A DNA stretch of 64,000 bases from JAHEGP01 sp963751595 (GCA_963751595.1 CAVVVC010000001.1:1178001-1242000), one strand, 5' to 3'. Shown: positions 1-8,595, counted from the stretch's first letter. The notes: generated by a model not told the origin, from the letters alone. Made by a program: numbers and translations.

Positions 1-1
1 C

Positions 2-946
2 AATACCAGCCAGGGTGATGGCGCCCAGGTAGTGGTGGCAGGCAATATGAGTTACACCTTCAACGAGCACTTTACCCTCGCCGGCGGTATCGGAGCCCTG
101 CCGGGCACCCGCAGTCTGCGCGGTAACTTTCCCTACTGGAATAAAGTTGATACCCGCCCCATTGGTGATGAATTTTTCCGACCCAGCTATACCACCGGTA
201 TTTGGGCATCTGGCAATATCACTGAGGATGTCGGTTACAAGGTCATGATCGGCAATAACCTGAGTCAGCTCGGGGTCAATGCGTCGCAACTCGATAGCAG
301 CTTCAATACCTTCTCAGGATCGATCTGGTGGATGCCGACTACCGGCGAGTTCGGCCCCGCCGCCGGGTACGGCGACTTCGAGGAACACACTGAACTGGCC
401 ACGCTGTTCGGCTTGAGTGCCACTTATAGCCCGGAGGACCGCCAGAGCCAGCCCGGCACCGAGGACATCCAGAATACCCAGATCCGCCTGTCAGATGGCA
501 ATATTCTGTTCGAACCGCGGGCCTTTGATACCGATGGCCGGGTCAACAAGGCCACTTACCAGATGATGTCGTTCGATGCGGCGATGAAGTACCGCGGCTT
601 TGCCCTGGAGGGCGAATACTATGTTCGGCTGGTCAATGATTTTAAAACCGAGGGCGATGTGCCTGTCGACCGCTTGTTTGACCACGGTTTTCAGATTCAA
701 CCCTCGATAATGTTAATCCCCAAAACGCTGCAGGGCTATGTTGCCGGTTCCTACCTGTTCGGCGAGTACGGTGAGCCCTGGGATATCGCGCTGGGCATCA
801 ACTGGTATCCCTTCAAGCGCCGCCTGGTGCGCTGGAATACCGAGTTGCTGTACCTGCGCGATTCCCCCGTGGGTTACTCCAGCGTACCATTTATTGTCGG
901 CGGCAATGGCACCGTGTTCCACACCAATTTTGAATTGTTCTTCTAG
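2..946 (+). CDS. outer-membrane beta-barrel protein (porin-like), 3' part
   Basis: The reading frame is open from base 2, so the gene starts upstream of the window and only about 314 C-terminal residues are seen. The protein is rich in alternating polar/aromatic strands (for example GYVAGSYLFGEYG and WNTELLYLR) and ends in FELFF. A C-terminal phenylalanine after an amphipathic strand is the usual signal for BAM-assembled outer-membrane barrels. A porin or channel role is inference; I cannot name a substrate. The stop at 944-946 lies 10 bases before the ATG of the secreted amidohydrolase, so the two are probably co-transcribed and may handle the same compound. Confidence 0.7.
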   Translation, partial: NTSQGDGAQVVVAGNMSYTFNEHFTLAGGIGALPGTRSLRGNFPYWNKVDTRPIGDEFFRPSYTTGIWASGNITEDVGYKVMIGNNLSQLGVNASQLDSSFNTFSGSIWWMPTTGEFGPAAGYGDFEEHTELATLFGLSATYSPEDRQSQPGTEDIQNTQIRLSDGNILFEPRAFDTDGRVNKATYQMMSFDAAMKYRGFALEGEYYVRLVNDFKTEGDVPVDRLFDHGFQIQPSIMLIPKTLQGYVAGSYLFGEYGEPWDIALGINWYPFKRRLVRWNTELLYLRDSPVGYSSVPFIVGGNGTVFHTNFELFF

Positions 947-956
947 GATCCTGGCG

Positions 957-2084
957 ATGAATAACCGAGAGCGAAATACCCGTCGCGTGCTGCGGCGGTT
1001 TGGCATTGCAGCGGGCCTCGGATGGGCGCTGCTGTCACCGGCGCTTTTCGCCGCCGTACCAGAAAAGGCTGAACTGCACGACTCGCATTTTCACCTGACC
1101 AATTATATTCAGCAAGGTACCGACATTGAGGACTTCCTCGATATCATGGGTGACAAGGTGGGGCGGGTTGCCTTGTTTGGCATTCCGCTGCAGCAAACCT
1201 GGGCTTACGAGAATACTGGCGACTTTGCCCCTTCCTACTATTTGCAAAGTGATGCACCGCTGTATTACTACTCGTTTACCGATGCGGCTATCGCCAGTGC
1301 CTATCTTGCCCTGAGTCCAGAGCAACGCGCGCGCTTTGATCCGATGATCACCGGTTTCAATCCGGCGGATATGTATGGGGTGGATCATATCAAGCGGGTG
1401 TTGAAAACCTTTCCCGGGGTGTTCAGCGGCATTGGCGAATTTACCATTCACAAGGAGTTTGTGTCCTCGAAAGTTGCCGGAAACATCGCCAGCCTCTCCA
1501 ACCCGGCGCTCGATCGGATTCTGCAATTTGCCGGTGAGGCGGGATTGGTGGTGATATTACACAGTGACCTCGATGTGCCCTTTGCCACCGAAGGCACAGA
1601 GCCGGTCTACATGAAGCAGATGAGCGCGTTATTGGGTCGTCACCCCAATTCGACGGTGATCTGGGCTCATATCGGCTTGGGCAGGGTGGTGCATCCGGTG
1701 CGCCAGCAAGCCGACGCGGCTGAAGTTGAACGTCCCCCCAACCATATTGAGCTGACTGAAGCCGCTTTGGCCGATCCCAAACTCAAGCACCTGTACTTCG
1801 ACATTTCCTGGTCAGAGGTGGCGAAGTATATTGTCGCATCACCAGAGGTGATCCAGGCCACGGCGGATATGATTAACAAGTATCCCGATCGCTTCCTGTT
1901 TGGCACCGATGAAGTCGCGCCGGCGGATCAGGACACCTACCTGCGGGTTTATCGCCAATACCAGCCGCTGTGGGACGCTCTCACCCCGGAGACTCGAATC
2001 GCAGTCACCAAGGGCAACTACGAGCGCCTGTTCGATGCTGCCAGGCGAGACGTACGCGCCTGGGAGGCTGCCAACCTGGAATGA
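957..2084 (+). CDS. exported amidohydrolase-family metal-dependent hydrolase
   Basis: 375 residues from ATG 957. The open frame extends further upstream, but that part overlaps the preceding gene, and the signal peptide begins here. The N-terminus has an arginine-rich start, a hydrophobic stretch (residues 14-31) and a likely cleavage after LFAA, so the protein is exported. HDSHFH at 41-46 is the first metal-binding HxH of the amidohydrolase TIM barrel. VVILHSD, TVIWAHIG and FLFGTDE are the later histidine/aspartate strands seen in COG2159-like hydrolases. The substrate is unknown. It follows the outer-membrane protein gene by 10 bases, which suggests a shared function in uptake and breakdown. 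Confidence 0.75.
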   Translation: MNNRERNTRRVLRRFGIAAGLGWALLSPALFAAVPEKAELHDSHFHLTNYIQQGTDIEDFLDIMGDKVGRVALFGIPLQQTWAYENTGDFAPSYYLQSDAPLYYYSFTDAAIASAYLALSPEQRARFDPMITGFNPADMYGVDHIKRVLKTFPGVFSGIGEFTIHKEFVSSKVAGNIASLSNPALDRILQFAGEAGLVVILHSDLDVPFATEGTEPVYMKQMSALLGRHPNSTVIWAHIGLGRVVHPVRQQADAAEVERPPNHIELTEAALADPKLKHLYFDISWSEVAKYIVASPEVIQATADMINKYPDRFLFGTDEVAPADQDTYLRVYRQYQPLWDALTPETRIAVTKGNYERLFDAARRDVRAWEAANLE

Positions 2085-2752
2085 TCGCAGGACGTCCGTA
2101 AACTATTGCATCACCGTGGTGGTAGTCTGGCGTCCAGATCCTGCACAGCCAGGATCAGATACACGGCGGAGACCCGGTAATCGTACTTGACACGATAACA
2201 CCTGCCCACGATGCGGCTAACCCCGAATTTTGATCCTTGTTACCGGCAGTCCAACAGCGAGCGGCGCCCGGGGTCCCGATAGTTTGAACCCCTAGCCTTA
2301 CACCCGCTGAATTGCAGGACTGAAGCCGCTGTACTCGACCACACCGCGCGGTTTCAGCCTCGCGAAACCCGACAGTGCCGGACAACCTGCATCAAAACGG
2401 AAACTTTCTGCTGCACCTTTCTTCAAACGGCTTTTCGATCGTCTCTACGAAGTGAACGAGACCGTGGCCCTAAACTGAAGGAGACAATCAAGCGATCTCG
2501 AGCTGGTACTTGAATAGCGCCTGTCTCGACTAGCGTGCGCTAATGGGGCACGATTCTGCGGGATCAGGACCGTGGCTGGTGGTCCGGTTTTTTAGTCCGC
2601 GCGGGGTCGTTATCGCCCATTGCCGACGCCTTGGCTCAAGTGACCGATGTCGAGAAAACCTGCCTTTACGGCTCAGAGCAGTTTGCCTGGATAAAACACT
2701 ATTGGATCGAACCTCACGCCACCTTCAGTCTAATTTCCACTTTGCCGTCATG
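2085..2752. other. intergenic region, no gene supported
   Basis: About 670 bases between the amidohydrolase and the convergent DUF2956-like gene. A plus-strand frame beginning near 2543 is open but has no recognisable protein character and overlaps the better-supported minus-strand gene. Another frame around 2620-2755 reads like a protein tail ending at TGA near 2755, so decayed coding DNA is possible. I could not identify a family. Confidence 0.4.
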
Positions 2753-3118
2753 CTACTGACGCCAGACAACACTGTAAGCAAAAAAAGCCAGCCACGAGAG
2801 TATCAGCAAGCTCCAGGGAATCATTACATTAGGGGCTTTTTCTGTTTTTGGAATTGTTGTTTCGGTTATTGGATGACTTTGTGTCTCCAACTGTTTTTGA
2901 AGTTTTTTGAGCTTTTTATCTCGGTCACGGCTATTGCTTTTCGCTTGAGCTCTGATGGTTGCCATGCCGTTTGCTATCGCCTGTTGGACTTCCTTGCGTT
3001 GCTGTTTGCTAAAACTGACGGGAACGACCGTGTTGGTAATTACCTGTACCTGAGCTTCTGCCTCTGGTGACAGTTTGGGTTTATTGCCTTTTTTATCTGC
3101 TCGGCTACGGCTGACCAT
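2753..3118 (-). CDS. DUF2956-like small membrane-tethered protein
   Basis: 121 residues from the ATG at 3118; a TTG two codons upstream is also possible. A purine-rich GAAGAG about 10 bases before the ATG favours the ATG. The first 85 residues are very basic and helical, with RDRDKKLKKLQKQ suggesting coiled coil. The C-terminus is a single hydrophobic helix (WSLLILSWLAFFAYSVVW), giving a tail-anchored inner-membrane topology. The layout, with a FSKQQRKEVQQAIANG stretch then a lysine-rich helix and a C-terminal PWSLLxLSWLxFxAY segment, is that of the gammaproteobacterial family DUF2956 as I recall it. Function unknown. Confidence 0.6.
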   Translation of the reverse strand: MVSRSRADKKGNKPKLSPEAEAQVQVITNTVVPVSFSKQQRKEVQQAIANGMATIRAQAKSNSRDRDKKLKKLQKQLETQSHPITETTIPKTEKAPNVMIPWSLLILSWLAFFAYSVVWRQ

Positions 3119-3394
3119 TTTCAATACTCTTCAATGATTTTTGTAATGTCAGCAGCGAAGTGTGCGTTGACAAAAGTTAACGTGGGCCGCAATTATAGCA
3201 TTGCATCTCCAATAATCCGTCACCTGTAGTGGGGTCAGATGCTTCAGCCCCGGGTGTTGACGGTATATTCGCTTGTCTTTAGATTTTGGTAGTATGAGTT
3301 CAATACGGGGCTACACGGATGCAAGCATGGTAAGACCCTTTCGGCTGACACCTGCAGGTATTCCCAGCATAAACTCAGAAATTTCAGGGCCGCG

Positions 3395-3769
3395 ATGATG
3401 ACTGTGAATAAAAAGCCAGCTGGCGATTACGAGAAAGTTCGCGCCGCACAAATCGAATACATCGCCAAGCGCGCCAAGGGCTACCGTGAACGGGCATTAA
3501 AGCTATACCCCTGGATTTGCGGTCGTTGTGCGCGTGAGTTTGATCGGGCGGGTTTGTCTGAGCTGACCGTGCATCATGTCGACCATAATCATGATAACAA
3601 TCCCGCTGATGGCAGTAACTGGGAGCTGCTGTGCATTTACTGTCACGATGAAGAGCACGCTAAATTCGAGAATTTGGTGCGCTATGGCAGTACAACCGAC
3701 AGCGCTCCCGCACCAGCAACATATAACCCCTTTGCCGACCTCAAGAAAAAAATGGAAGATAACGAATAG
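3395..3769 (+). CDS. yajD: YajD-family HNH nuclease
   Basis: 124 residues. YPWICGRCAREF, LTVHHVDHNHDNNP and GSNWELLCIYCHDEEH reproduce the YajD arrangement: a zinc ribbon formed by CGRC and CIYC around the HH-N-H HNH site, then a C-terminal YNPFADLKKKM tail that is characteristic of this family. Two adjacent ATG codons start the frame and either could be used. The protein is predicted cytoplasmic. The biological role of YajD is not well defined. It is a single gene followed by an IS element at 3.9 kb. Confidence 0.88.
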   Translation: MMTVNKKPAGDYEKVRAAQIEYIAKRAKGYRERALKLYPWICGRCAREFDRAGLSELTVHHVDHNHDNNPADGSNWELLCIYCHDEEHAKFENLVRYGSTTDSAPAPATYNPFADLKKKMEDNE

Positions 3770-3915
3770 CAAGGCAAGAGCCACATAGCGTAACCCGCCC
3801 CTGCTTGCCAGGCGACTAACTTCAGGCCTGAAAACCATGCATCATTCGCAGACTTGGCCTGGTAGATATCACACTGAATATGATGGGCGAGCGCCACTAG
3901 ACATTATGTAGTGAC

Positions 3916-3990
3916 CTACCCGTCCTCAATGCCGTGGATTAAGCTTGGGACGGAACATCTTCGGCTCAGAGCCATAATTGAGGAGGGTAG
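3916..3990 (+). promoter_or_regulatory. left-end hairpin that can hide the transposase ribosome-binding site
   Basis: CTACCCGTCCTCAAT (3916-3930) can pair with ATTGAGGAGGGTAG (3977-3990). The right arm contains the GAGGAGGG Shine-Dalgarno for the ATG at 3994. In the second element the outer pairs change together (CTGCCC with GGGCAG), which preserves the stem. Likely role: to block translation of the transposase from transcripts that enter from outside. Confidence 0.6.
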
Positions 3991-3993
3991 ATC

Positions 3994-5121
3994 ATGCACG
4001 AGTTTATCAAGTATGTGGGCTTGGATACACACAAGGAAACGGTTGCAGTTGCCATTGCGGATAGATCCGGTGGGCGACCACGTTACTACGGTGAGATTGT
4101 GAATACGCCCATGGCGCTGGCGAAACTGATGAAGGACATCAGCCCCCACGGGGAAGTGGTTTCCTATTGCTATGAAGCGGGCCCATGCGGGTATGGTATC
4201 TATCGTCAGATCCGTAATTCTGGACATGATTGCAGTGTTGTGGCGCCCTCGCTGATACCGACCAAGCCAGGCGATCGGGTGAAAACAGACCGGCGTGACA
4301 GTGAGAACCTGGCACGCCTGCATCGAGCGGGTGAGTTAACGCCGGTCTGGGTGCCTGACCAGGAGCAGGAAGCCATTCGCGATCTGACGCGTGCGCGGGA
4401 GGATATGAAGCATCTTGAGCGCCAGGCTCGGCAGCGCTTAAGTGCCTTTTTATTGCGCCACAACCAGCGCTATGACAGCGGCAAAAGCAAATGGACCCAG
4501 GCTTACTGGCGTTGGCTGGAGCGCATCAAGTTCTCCCACGCTGTGCAACAAGTGGTGTTCCAGGAATACATCGATAGTGTGAAGCAGCAGCAACAGCGCG
4601 TGGCTGATCTTGAGCAGGCCATGCATGAGGCGCTGGCGGATTGGAGTCTGGCCCCGGTGGTGGAAGGCTTGATGGCACTGCGAGGTTGTCGCCTGGTCAC
4701 TGCGATGACCATCATGGCGGAACTGGGTGATATCACGCGTTTTGATTCGCCACGGCAGTTGATGAAGTATCTGGGTTTGGTGCCCAGCGAATCCTCGAGT
4801 GGACCAAAGGTTCGTCGAGGGGGCATTACCAAAACGGGCAATGGTCATGTCCGGCGGGTGCTGGTGGAGGCCGCGTGGTGCTATCGGTTTCCAGCGCGTA
4901 AAACCGCACCGCTACAGCGACGGGCTGAACGCTGCTCTGAAGAAGTACAAGCGATCGCGTGGAAGGCACAGAAGCGCCTGTGTGGTCGATACCAGGCGTT
5001 AAGTCAGCGAGGGTTGCTGCCGCAGAAGACCTGCACGGCTATTGCTCGGGAACTGAGCGGATTTATTTGGGCGATAGCCTGCGAGTTGATGCCAAAGCCC
5101 ACAGCTGCGGTGAATGCATAG
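3994..5121 (+). CDS. IS110-family (IS1111 group) DEDD transposase
   Basis: 375 residues, full length for the family. The N-terminal RuvC-like DEDD domain begins YVGLDTHKETVAVA (first Asp of the site) and continues with CYEAGPCGYGIYR, VKTDRRDSENLARL and REDMKHLERQAR. The C-terminal Transposase_20 domain contains MALRGCRLVTAMTIMAELGDI and YLGLVPSESSSG, including the serine used for catalysis in IS110 recombinases. A GAGGAGG site sits 7 bases before the ATG. It is clearly related to the transposase at 49-50.2 kb but far from identical. Both look intact. Confidence 0.93.
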   Translation: MHEFIKYVGLDTHKETVAVAIADRSGGRPRYYGEIVNTPMALAKLMKDISPHGEVVSYCYEAGPCGYGIYRQIRNSGHDCSVVAPSLIPTKPGDRVKTDRRDSENLARLHRAGELTPVWVPDQEQEAIRDLTRAREDMKHLERQARQRLSAFLLRHNQRYDSGKSKWTQAYWRWLERIKFSHAVQQVVFQEYIDSVKQQQQRVADLEQAMHEALADWSLAPVVEGLMALRGCRLVTAMTIMAELGDITRFDSPRQLMKYLGLVPSESSSGPKVRRGGITKTGNGHVRRVLVEAAWCYRFPARKTAPLQRRAERCSEEVQAIAWKAQKRLCGRYQALSQRGLLPQKTCTAIARELSGFIWAIACELMPKPTAAVNA

Positions 5122-5419
5122 TCCAGGGGAAAGAGCGCTTAAACAGGTTAGAAACAATGAGCACTTGGGTCAGGTCAGGGGTCGCCAGGTAGGAGAATCC
5201 TCGGGCCTGCTAAGAGGCCGCCGGGCAACCGGCAGGACCCTCGACCCTAGATAGAGGTAGCTCCACGACGAAGATTTGTCAGGCGGCACCGACCCGCGAA
5301 TATCAGACTGATCAACCGTCGTTAAACGCTATCCCTGATCTGTCTCAAGTGCTTGCTGAGAGGAAAAACATGCAAGAATAATGTTATCGATTGACAGGTC
5401 ACAACATATCAGCAGGCTG
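5122..5419 (+). ncRNA. candidate bridge/seekRNA region in the right end of IS1111 copy 1
   Basis: Non-coding DNA between the transposase stop and the right inverted repeat. It aligns along most of its length with the right end of copy 2, with shared blocks such as CTTGGGTCAG, AGCTCC-CGACG, ATATCAG--TGATC-ACCGTCG, AAGTGCTTG and ATTGACAGGTCA, separated by variable stretches. In IS1111-group elements the guide RNA is known to be encoded downstream of the transposase. Conservation of blocks across two diverged elements fits that. Transcription and folding are inferred. Confidence 0.5.
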
Positions 5420-7006
5420 CTAGGGAATCCGCTCGAAACAGGCGTCCCACCGGGCCGGGTCGAAGGCCGCCGAGGTGGGAGCATGTTGGGGATAGCCACC
5501 GCCCTCGCTCTCGTGGTCGATATGGCTCCCCGTGCCCGTCAGCGCCTCGTTCACGATGCGGGCGTCGATGGCGTCCCGATCCCAGGGACGGGCGCCCACG
5601 TCGTCGGCCAGGGTCTGAAGCACCTCAGCGCTGGGCTGTGCCACCAGCCCAGCGGGCCACACCGGCGGCTCGCTCCGCTCCACTAGCCCGCTCGCGCTGC
5701 CCCCGATCATCTTCAGGGGTTCGCCCTGCAGATCCGCGGCCACGTTGTCTTTCAGGAAGACTTCAACCGGGCCAACGCCGATATGCATGAAGGCGGAGTT
5801 CGACGGCGCCGTGCTGTCGGGGCCGAGGTGAAACACGTTGCCCACCACGGAGAGCATGCCGGTCTCGTAGGGTCTCGCACCCCACTCGCTGTGGACCAGA
5901 CCATAGGACACTGCGTAGCGGCCCGGGTTGGCCACAAAGTTATTGACGATGGCGCCACGGGCGCCGCCCTTGAACAGCGGGTTCCGATCCACGTTGCTGG
6001 CGTACAGGTTGCCCCAGATGAGGATCTCGGTGGCATTGTCGTGTATGAGCGAGCCCTTGGAGTGCTCCCCGTTTTTGTGGGTGGAGTTGGAGAGCCCCTC
6101 GGCCACGATGTTGCGGCTGAAGGTCACCCGGTGGGAAGTGCCCAAGCGCCACTCGTCGGGCGTGGCGCCCTCGAACCGCGGCCCCGAAGCGCTCAGGTTC
6201 TCGTCTACGGCCCACGAGAGGGAGCAATGGTCGATGATCACATTGTGCGCTGAATAAGTCGCGATCCCGTCGGGCTCCCAGCCCACCGCCTGTCCCGCCT
6301 CGCCGGGCCGCACCCGCAGATGCTGAACCACCACGTCGTGGGTTTCGATGCTGAGCCAGCCGCGGATAAGCGTGATACCCGGGGACGGCGCGGTCTGCCC
6401 GGCGACGGTGACGTAGGGATTGCGAACGAGCAGGGGCTTGGCGCCCAGGTCAATGACACCGCCCACCTCAAAGACAATGACCCGCGGCCCCTGGGTGTCC
6501 AGCGCCGCTTGCAGCGATCCCGGTCCGTCAGGCTCCAGAGTGGTCACCGGGATGACCTTGCCGCCCAGGCCGCCGCGCACGTCTTTTGCCCACCCCCGCT
6601 GCCAGTCACACCGAGCGCTGTCAGGGTTATTGTCCGAGCTTGTGCTATCGTCGAGTTGCTGAAATACGGCCACCAGCGGTGCCGCGGTCTCTCCCCAGAA
6701 TTTCTCTACCGTACCCGCGTCAAAGTCCAGGCGGCATTGATCAAGCGCTGAACCCTCATCAAAACAATTCTCCCACGAGACAAATTCCCAGCCTTCGCGG
6801 GGCACGGCGTGGTAAGTCTCCCGATAGTCACCGACAACAAGGTTTTTCGAGCAGCTTTCTACGCCAGCCCGAAAATCTTCCAGATGGCAATCGCGCATCC
6901 CGCTCGCCGACAGGATGTCGCCCTCACCCTTGATCTCCAGTGGATGACTGCATGCTATGACCAGTAATAGTCCGAAAATTATTGAAGCACCGCGCCAGCA
7001 ATACAA
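5420..7006 (-). CDS. pectate-lyase-like beta-helix lipoprotein
   Basis: 528 residues if translation starts at TTG 7006, which has a strong AAGGAGG six bases upstream; an ATG at 7051 gives 15 extra residues. The signal sequence ends in a lipobox (VIAC), so it is a lipoprotein. Residues about 20-115 form a cysteine-containing module (CSHPLEIKGEGD, GWEFVSWENC, AAPLVAVF) shared with the gamma-glutamyltransferase gene at 10.6 kb. The rest resembles a polysaccharide lyase family 1 right-handed beta-helix (VTTLEPDGPGSLQAAL, RVIVFEVGG, VQHLRVRPG, NVIIDHCSLSWAVDEN, NIVAEGL). It is likely to act on pectin-like or other uronic-acid polysaccharides at the cell surface; the substrate is inferred. The TAG stop lies in the CTAG at the IS1111 junction. 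Confidence 0.8.
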   Translation of the reverse strand: MYCWRGASIIFGLLLVIACSHPLEIKGEGDILSASGMRDCHLEDFRAGVESCSKNLVVGDYRETYHAVPREGWEFVSWENCFDEGSALDQCRLDFDAGTVEKFWGETAAPLVAVFQQLDDSTSSDNNPDSARCDWQRGWAKDVRGGLGGKVIPVTTLEPDGPGSLQAALDTQGPRVIVFEVGGVIDLGAKPLLVRNPYVTVAGQTAPSPGITLIRGWLSIETHDVVVQHLRVRPGEAGQAVGWEPDGIATYSAHNVIIDHCSLSWAVDENLSASGPRFEGATPDEWRLGTSHRVTFSRNIVAEGLSNSTHKNGEHSKGSLIHDNATEILIWGNLYASNVDRNPLFKGGARGAIVNNFVANPGRYAVSYGLVHSEWGARPYETGMLSVVGNVFHLGPDSTAPSNSAFMHIGVGPVEVFLKDNVAADLQGEPLKMIGGSASGLVERSEPPVWPAGLVAQPSAEVLQTLADDVGARPWDRDAIDARIVNEALTGTGSHIDHESEGGGYPQHAPTSAAFDPARWDACFERIP

Positions 7007-7116
7007 AATTGGCCTCCTTAACCGTCTGCTTCTACTCCCATGCCGGCACATGGCCAGTACAGCGGTTTAGAAGCCAACCCTATTGAAGTTACGTTTTAAT
7101 AAAAAGGAATTGTTAA

Positions 7117-7438
7117 GGCACCTCTGATCACACGGTACAACCTCAGCGGAGCCTTTGGTGATGGCTGGCAAGGCGCGGCGCGAAGGTCAATGGTGGATCT
7201 CATTGACGAGCGTTGCAAGCGGATGGCCGCCCCCTTGTCCAGCGATTACCAAAGGCCCGCCCTTCGGGGCTTCGCTTACAGCACCTACTTTTGGAGCGCC
7301 GCAATCTCCTGCGGCATCGCCTACAGCGCCTACTCCTGGTGTGTTCACTCGAAAGGCAACCAGCCTTCCTGCGTGACCACGCTTTGCAGCAGATCGCGGC
7401 GCTAAGCCTGAGGTGACACCGAATTAATCAGAGGTGCC
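7117..7438. mobile_element. 322-bp non-autonomous element with TTAA target duplication
   Basis: Perfect 12-base terminal inverted repeats, GGCACCTCTGAT at 7117-7128 and ATCAGAGGTGCC at 7427-7438, flanked by TTAA on both sides (7113-7116 and 7439-7442). There is no transposase gene inside, so it is a MITE or an internally deleted insertion sequence. Its last 60 bases recur at 33382-33442, again followed by TTAA, and in degenerate form near 28897-28934. The family of the parent element was not identified. Confidence 0.75.
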
Positions 7439-7442
7439 TTAA

Positions 7443-7792
7443 AGATATCCAGACAAGGATAACCTAGCAGAACCGGACTAGTCTACGTGAACCATTTACC
7501 TGGCCATTGCCTGTGTCAAAAGCGAAGACGATGCGATGTGGGTTCAGCGTGCCTAGCGGCCCGTGCGGTCGCGGAAGTGCGAACGATCATTGACGACAAC
7601 GGCAGTCAACGCTGACGCGTCTACTTTGTGCTTTGCAGACGAGGGCGTTCGATCTGCCCGGACGCGGACGAACGGATCCGCATGCTCTGCAACGAAAAAC
7701 CTGGCCCCAACGATGGTGCCTGGGCAAAACCTGGCGACGGTCAATAGCGACTACTTGAACTCAAGCTGATCGCAGGCTGACATATGTGACGG
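7443..7792. other. intergenic region, no gene supported
   Basis: 350 bases between the TTAA element and the next small gene. Short open frames on both strands show no recognisable motif or ribosome-binding site. Nothing further can be called. Confidence 0.4.
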
Positions 7793-7987
7793 CTAGTCTT
7801 TCGCCTGTTTATTCACACTTCCGGATCGGTTGACTGCTGTGCGTTTGAGCCTTGCCTTGGGCATGACCCCGGCAGGTGAAGGTTGCCGAGCATGCAGTGC
7901 CGCCACTCGTTCCTGGTCAAGTTTGGCAAAGTAGCGATCCTCCTCGACCTTGCCCTTCAGACGCATGCTCTTATCGAAACTGCTCAT
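7793..7987 (-). CDS. small conserved-looking basic protein, function unknown
   Basis: 64 residues beginning MSSFDKSMRLKGKVEED, followed by YFAKLDQERVAALHARQ and a very basic tail. AAGGAGGAG about 9 bases before the ATG is a strong ribosome-binding site, which supports real translation. Short proteins with this FDKSM-LKG-EED-YFAK-D---I/V-ALH layout are, from memory, common in gammaproteobacteria and have no known function. It has no membrane segment. It stands alone between the TTAA element and the divergent flavin monooxygenase fragment. Confidence 0.6.
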   Translation of the reverse strand: MSSFDKSMRLKGKVEEDRYFAKLDQERVAALHARQPSPAGVMPKARLKRTAVNRSGSVNKQAKD

Positions 7988-8040
7988 TGGGATGATCTCC
8001 TCCTTCCCCTACACTATACGCGTCTCGGTCAGCGCTTACC

Positions 8041-8054
8041 TTGACAATGGTCAA
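8041..8054. promoter_or_regulatory. perfect palindrome TTGACAATGGTCAA, possible operator
   Basis: TTGAC-N4-GTCAA is an exact inverted repeat in the gap between the small minus-strand gene (starts 7987) and the plus-strand monooxygenase remnant (starts 8230). The shape is like FNR/CRP-class or other dimeric regulator sites. The binding protein is unknown. Confidence 0.3.
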
Positions 8055-8229
8055 TCCCGGTGCCTTTGGTGTTACAGTCATCGCCGGTACCACCAGGCAA
8101 CGGCCATCGCTTCGATTGTAAATGGCGTCTTTTTCATAGTAGATTGACGCTGGCGCAACAAGGAGCCTTATTTCGGCAGTGCGGTATGGGCGGCAAACGG
8201 ATCAGGCCCAGCAACAAGGAGTAAGCACC

Positions 8230-8472
8230 ATGGCGGATCACGGATCTAAAAACGCTGACACGCGCTTTGATGCCATCATTGTGGGCGCCGGGATCGCCGG
8301 GCTTTACCAACTTTATCGACTGCGGGAGATGGGTTTGTCGGTGCGTTGCCTCGAGGCAGCGCCTGCAGTTGGAGGCACCTGGTTCTGGAATTGCTACCCG
8401 GGTGTGGGGGACTATCGCTCTATCTGTGACGAGGTCGCCGCAAGCGGATACCAAAGTTTTACGCTGAGCTAG
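8230..8472 (+). pseudogene. truncated flavin-containing (Baeyer-Villiger-type) monooxygenase
   Basis: Only the first 80 residues survive. DAIIVGAGIAGLYQLYRLREMG is the N-terminal FAD-binding Rossmann motif, and VGGTWFWNCYPGVGDYRS matches the GGTW-x-N-x-YPG segment typical of Baeyer-Villiger monooxygenases, which normally run to about 500 residues or more. A TAG ends the frame at 8470-8472. About 40 further codons in the same frame (to about 8590) do not restore the family, and the NADPH domain is absent. A good AAGGAG site still precedes the ATG, so a short peptide may be made. It is read as a deletion remnant joined to the next gene. Confidence 0.75.
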
Positions 8473-8595
8473 GCACAAGTCTATAGCGGCCGTTACCTGG
8501 CTGATGCATTCGCTGGCGCCAAAACAGAATTCAGCCGGCGGCTGAACTTTTCTTGCGTGGCGCGGGGCGCGAGCTGGTCGAGCCGGAGGATGCTG

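Larger units (their letters stand above)
3901..5419 (+). mobile_element. IS1111-type (IS110 family) insertion sequence, copy 1
   Basis: A complete element: about 93 bases of left end, the transposase gene, and about 300 bases of non-coding right end. Subterminal inverted repeats of 13 bases, TATGTAGTGACCT at 3905-3917 and its inverted match at 5396-5408 (12/13), are the hallmark of the IS1111 subgroup. CTAG occurs at both junctions (3897-3900 and 5420-5423), as it does for copy 2, so CTAG is probably part of the target core. The exact ends are inferred from that comparison. The right junction CTAG contains the stop codon of the neighbouring pectate-lyase-like gene, which is left intact. Confidence 0.8.

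Noticed and set aside
738..956. Upstream extension of the amidohydrolase frame
   Set aside because: It overlaps the outer-membrane protein gene. The signal peptide and gene spacing place the start at 957.
2543..3070. 175-codon plus-strand open frame
   Set aside because: It is antisense to the DUF2956-like gene, which has a ribosome-binding site, a coiled-coil pattern and a membrane helix. The plus-strand product has no such coherence.
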